A DNA stretch of 64,000 nt. Source: Pseudognaphalium luteoalbum. Lineage: Eukaryota > Streptophyta > Magnoliopsida > Asterales > Asteraceae. A model generated the notes under the pieces. It was not told the DNA's origin. It was given only the letters and a program-made list of their open reading frames with translations, and did not search any database. The first letter of the stretch is position 1, and the number at the start of each line of letters is the position of its first letter. The DNA lies in the NCBI GenBank assembly GCA_963422505.1, contig OY730193.1, positions 2,609,796 through 2,673,795 of the forward strand. Direction: 5' to 3'. Both the position numbers and the translations under genes were made by a program. Positions 60,502 to 64,000 of this stretch are shown here, one piece after another.

Positions 60502-60935
60502 ATGGCTCCTCAGCAGGTATATCATCTTTTATACTCGATTTAAATGTTTTACTTTTGAAATTTCGTTTAGGCATTTGATCGAGCACTTGGTGTGCGTGCG
60601 AATTTTACATATTTAGGTAGGAATTGCTTTGTTTTGGTGATATTATATATTGTTGATGCGTTTGTTAGCTTTGGTTAATGGATTATTTCGTTTATGCGAG
60701 ATTTATATTTTTTTTTATGAATTTTCTTTGGGGCATTTCATCGAGCACTTGGTGTGCGTACTATAGATAGATATATAGGCTGTTTTTTTGGCGATTTTTA
60801 GTTGGTATTATTTTGTTACGGATGTGTTTGATAGCTTATACGTAACGGTCAACTAGCTTATACGTATATATGTGTATGTATTACTATACATGTATATGAT
60901 GGGATCGCGTATATGATTGTCATCATTTTGATCGT

Positions 60936-60966
<31 letters not shown>

Positions 60967-61427
60967 AGTATATATATATTTTGATCGTTATATTATTGAT
61001 AGTTTGAAAAGAAGGTCGGATGTATATTATTATTAGTGTATATATATATATATGATTATTATATATATACGTTATATATTTTGATCGTTATATATATATA
61101 TATATTATTAGTATATATATATTTTGATCGTTATATATTTTGTATATATATATATATATGTTTGATAGCTTATCGTTATATATTTTGTATTAGTATATAT
61201 ATATATTTTGTATATATTAGTATATATATATGTTTGATAGCTTATCGTTATATATTTTGATCGTTATATATATATGATTGTTATCAATTTGTTGAAGATT
61301 TTGATAGTTTGAAAAGAAGGTCGGATGTATATTATTATTAGTGTGTGTATATATATATATATGATTATTATATATATATATATATACGTTATATATTTTG
61401 TATATATATATATATATTTATGATTAT

Positions 61428-61486
<59 letters not shown>

Positions 61487-63432
61487 ATGCTTATATTTAT
61501 AAGTATATGTATACATATATGTATCTGATTAAGTGTTAGAGGAACTTGTATATGTATATGTGTGTATGTATTACTATATATGTATGTATATCATGATAAG
61601 TATATATATTATTATTAGTATATATATGTATATGACCATTAGTATAATATACATATTACACTATGTATGTATAATATGTTCCGTAATATGTATGTATATA
61701 TGTATAATATATGTGTAATATGTGTGTAAGTGGATATATGTGTTCCCTTTTATTTTAGACTAATATTGATTGGTTGATGATTTTTCGACAGTTTACTCAT
61801 GCGAAGTTGACATTGAAGAGCCAGCTGAGTGTCATTATTGATTTTACGCGTGTTCTGACAACCGAGCAAGAAAAGATATTTCGAGAACATTGTTTAGGTC
61901 ATTGGTTGGATTTGAAGACAATAGATAATGACCCCGGCTATGTACATCATATGCTTCAATTGCGCTGCACTCGACCTAATCTGGAGCATCCTCGGGAGGA
62001 GGATGATGAGTTGTGGTTTAAGATCACCCAGGAACATTATATACGATTTGGTAGGAGGGAGTTTTGTCTAGTGACTGGACTTCGGTTCGGTCACAACGTT
62101 GATATTGCGCATCACATTAGCTCGGATGTTCTTAAGAGGAGCCTTGCATTTAAAGAACGTGTATTTCCGGAGTTAGATAAGGTGAAAGTAAAAAATCTTC
62201 AGGAAAAGGTTTGGGATCGAAACACATTCGTAGGGTCGAGTAAACTTAGCGATGAGGATTGTGTTCGATTGTGTATGCTACTTTTGATAAACATTGGTTT
62301 TATGGGAAAGCAGCCGACGTATGTTGTCGAGGATTATTATATGCATCTAGTTGAGGATTTTGGTGTGTTTGACAGGTAATATTTAGTCAATTTTGTTCTT
62401 CGATTAGAAAACTTTCAATGTGGCCAATTTTTGACATATAGTAATATATCTCTTCATTTTTTTTGTTTGTCAGGTACCCGTGGGGTAATCTTGCGTGGAG
62501 TCGAACTTATGCGCAGCTGAATAAGGGGTTGGAGAACCGGGTGGCTAAGGATGGGATGAAATACACATTGAGTGGTTTCAGATGGGCGTTTAAGGTAGCT
62601 CCATGTTAATTATTATTGTTTAACGTAGTTTTTTATATAATATACTATTATGCTAATTCGAAGTGTGCTTATATTTTATTAGAGTTGGATTTGGAATGCT
62701 TTTTCCCATCAATTAAAAGATGTTGTAGTCAAGAAGTCAAAGCAAGTTCCCCGGGGTGTCCATTTGGAGCGCAAAGTTAGGATTGGCGAATCTCAAAAAT
62801 TTGACACATACTTAGAAGTGCCGGTAAGTGACTTACTTTGGTATATTTCCTTTTGTGTTATCTACTTTGAAGTTATTTATAAACTTATGTTGATACACTG
62901 TTGCTATTGCTGAAAATGTGATGACTTGTAAGCTAAAACATTAGCTGGTTTATTACTTTTATAAGAAGGACATTTCCAATTTTTGTGTATATATTTTTTT
63001 TAATTGTAGGATTGTACCACTTCTGACATGCTTCCGAAGATGACGTTGAGGCCGACTAAAACTGAGAAGGAGTGCGATTGGTGGAAGGATAGTTACAAAT
63101 TCTTTCACGAGCAGAAACATGTCGATGATGTCGAGAGGCCTTCTAAGAAGCCAAGAAATATTCCAAAAGATAATGCTCGGCCATCTCCTGCCCCCGTATC
63201 TCATGACCAGGCGCTTGATGATATTGTTTTTTCAGCACCTCATGACGATCAGGATACTCGTCATACATCGAGTACAGGTCGTTGTCGCACCTCTCAGTCG
63301 GCATCACGGATGAAGGAGCCCTCCTTACGAGTTCGGGTCGACGCGCAGGATCAGATCATTTCCACGTTAAGTAAACAGGTGGAGAGCTTACTTAAGCGGG
63401 TGGACGCCGATGAAACCCAAGGAATGAAATAG
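60502..63432 (+). CDS. Transposon-associated DUF1985 protein
   Basis: Exons proposed: 60502-60516 (MAPQQ), 61792-62375, 62474-62594, 62683-62823, 63010-63432; all GT/AG and in phase, 427 aa. Alternatively translation starts at 61777 without the short first exon. The fold-defining words of DUF1985 are present: HYIRFGRREFCLVTGLRFG, then CMLLLINIGFMGKQPTYVVE, RYPWGNLAWSRTYAQLNKGL and GFRWAFKSWIWNAF. The C-terminal part is hydrophilic (KTEKECDWWKDSYKF, then a short coiled-coil-like end). In plants DUF1985 is carried by Mutator-like or related transposons, often with a Ulp1-type protease. The first intron holds 600 bp of (TA)n-rich repeats. Near the stop, the +1 frame reads on as RNEIARARERKERDE, suggesting a frameshift. 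Confidence 0.65.
60900..61740. repeat. (TA)n-rich microsatellite region
   Basis: TATATA runs interspersed with 'gatcgttatat' and 'tgtgtgtg' words, with repeated blocks such as 'gtttgatagcttatcgttatat' (61160, 61232) and 'agtttgaaaagaaggtcgg' (61001, 61308). Sits in the proposed first intron of the DUF1985 gene. Confidence 0.8.
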
Positions 63433-63550
63433 CTCGAGCTCGGGAGAGGAAAGAAAGGGACGAGTAGTGGGGTCCTGAGCTAAGCCTTGGCTAAACCTTG
63501 GAAATCTTAATGCCATAATGCAAGATTTCTAATTTGGAATCATTCCTTAT

Positions 63551-63617
63551 ACGCAGGATGTCATTATTGCAAAGTTACAGGGTCAGGTATGGTGTTGTTA
63601 TAATCGCTTACCCTACT

Positions 63618-63675
<58 letters not shown>

Positions 63676-64000
63676 TTGTTTACTTATATTATTTGATTTC
63701 CGGGATGACGTGGTTTACGACGAGGGTTATGTATCCGACACTTATATTGCCACTGCGGGCAAGATGTCGGCTCCACGTGATTTGCGTCGTAGTATGCGAG
63801 ATCGACGACGTGCCCCGGCTAGATTATCCCCGTTTATTACCCCGGCACAACTTAAGAAGCAGTTTTTGAAGAAAAGTGTGAAGGTGCATGAGGAGGCGCG
63901 TGAGGAAGCATAGGTTAGTTTAGGAGCCGATGATGATCACCGGGAGGTTGATGATCCGGTTTTGCCTCGGGTGGATGATGATCCTGTTTTTCCTCGGGTG
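63551..64000 (+). other. Downstream coding-like segments of the transposon gene, cut by window end
   Basis: After a possible small exon (DVIIAKLQGQ, about 63558-63587) and an AT tract (63621-63672), a frame at about 63700-63913 encodes DDVVYDEGYVSDTYIATAGK, SAPRDLRRSMRDRRRAP and a Lys-rich end followed by a stop. The last 90 bases read as an Asp/Pro/Val repeat (EVDDPVLPRVDDDPVFPRV). These look like further exons of the same element; no Ulp1 domain is reached before the window ends. Confidence 0.45.

Noticed and set aside
61036..61718. Tyr/Ile-rich frames
   Set aside because: They are translations of TA-rich microsatellites.

Overview
This is a nuclear genomic window from a flowering plant, almost certainly a eudicot. 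The evidence is plant-type spliced genes with GT/AG introns, AT-rich intergenic DNA, plant transposon superfamilies (Tourist, Stowaway, hAT, Mutator-like, Helitron-like, Cassandra, Gypsy-type LTRs) and plant-only families (NAC, SAUR, DUF620, DUF1985). An asterid, possibly Asteraceae, is a guess and is not shown by the sequence.

Layout. 1.7-5.9 kb: nine-exon minus-strand gene for the E1-alpha subunit of mitochondrial branched-chain 2-oxoacid dehydrogenase. 6.2-28.4 kb: a transposon-rich block with several nested insertions: a 2-kb PIF/Harbinger derivative; a Stowaway MITE split by a Helitron-like insert; a Tourist MITE split by a 4.1-kb non-autonomous LTR retrotransposon; a hAT MITE split by a 2.7-kb solo LTR; two more hAT MITEs; and a Cassandra element carrying 5S rRNA sequence. 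A four-exon, phase-consistent gene remnant that I could not identify lies at 22.3-22.9 kb. 28.4-33.6 kb: two plus-strand genes, a SOMBRERO-type NAC factor and a DUF620 protein. 34.9-35.8 kb: tandem duplication of a 473-bp AT-rich unit. 35.9-42.3 kb: two minus-strand housekeeping genes, an RH36/Dbp8-type DEAD-box helicase and a chloroplast HEAGH-containing metalloprotease-like protein. 42.7-47.6 kb: more nested and adjacent elements, including a solo LTR with a perfect 5-bp target duplication and a foldback Mutator-like element with a perfect 9-bp duplication. 48.0-51.5 kb: cytosolic phosphoglycerate kinase. 52.4-55.1 kb: tRNA-Arg(CCG), a YtqB/MnmM-type methyltransferase and tRNA-Thr(AGT). 56.8-57.2 kb: an intronless SAUR gene. 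60-64 kb: a transposon-associated DUF1985 gene that continues past the window end.

The genes are not an operon-like system. They are independent housekeeping genes (valine/leucine/isoleucine catabolism, ribosome biogenesis, glycolysis, plastid biogenesis, RNA modification) and developmental genes (root-cap NAC, SAUR), separated by layered transposon insertions. Most element boundaries were fixed by matching terminal inverted repeats and target-site duplications read by eye. All exon junctions were placed by keeping GT/AG signals and reading phase consistent; none were confirmed with transcripts.

The most interesting items are the reconstructable nested insertions, the Cassandra element with a recognisable 5S internal promoter, the dense TGACG/CGTCA cluster inside a solo LTR, the unidentified four-exon remnant, and a Gly-to-Ser change in the phosphorylation loop of the E1-alpha gene.
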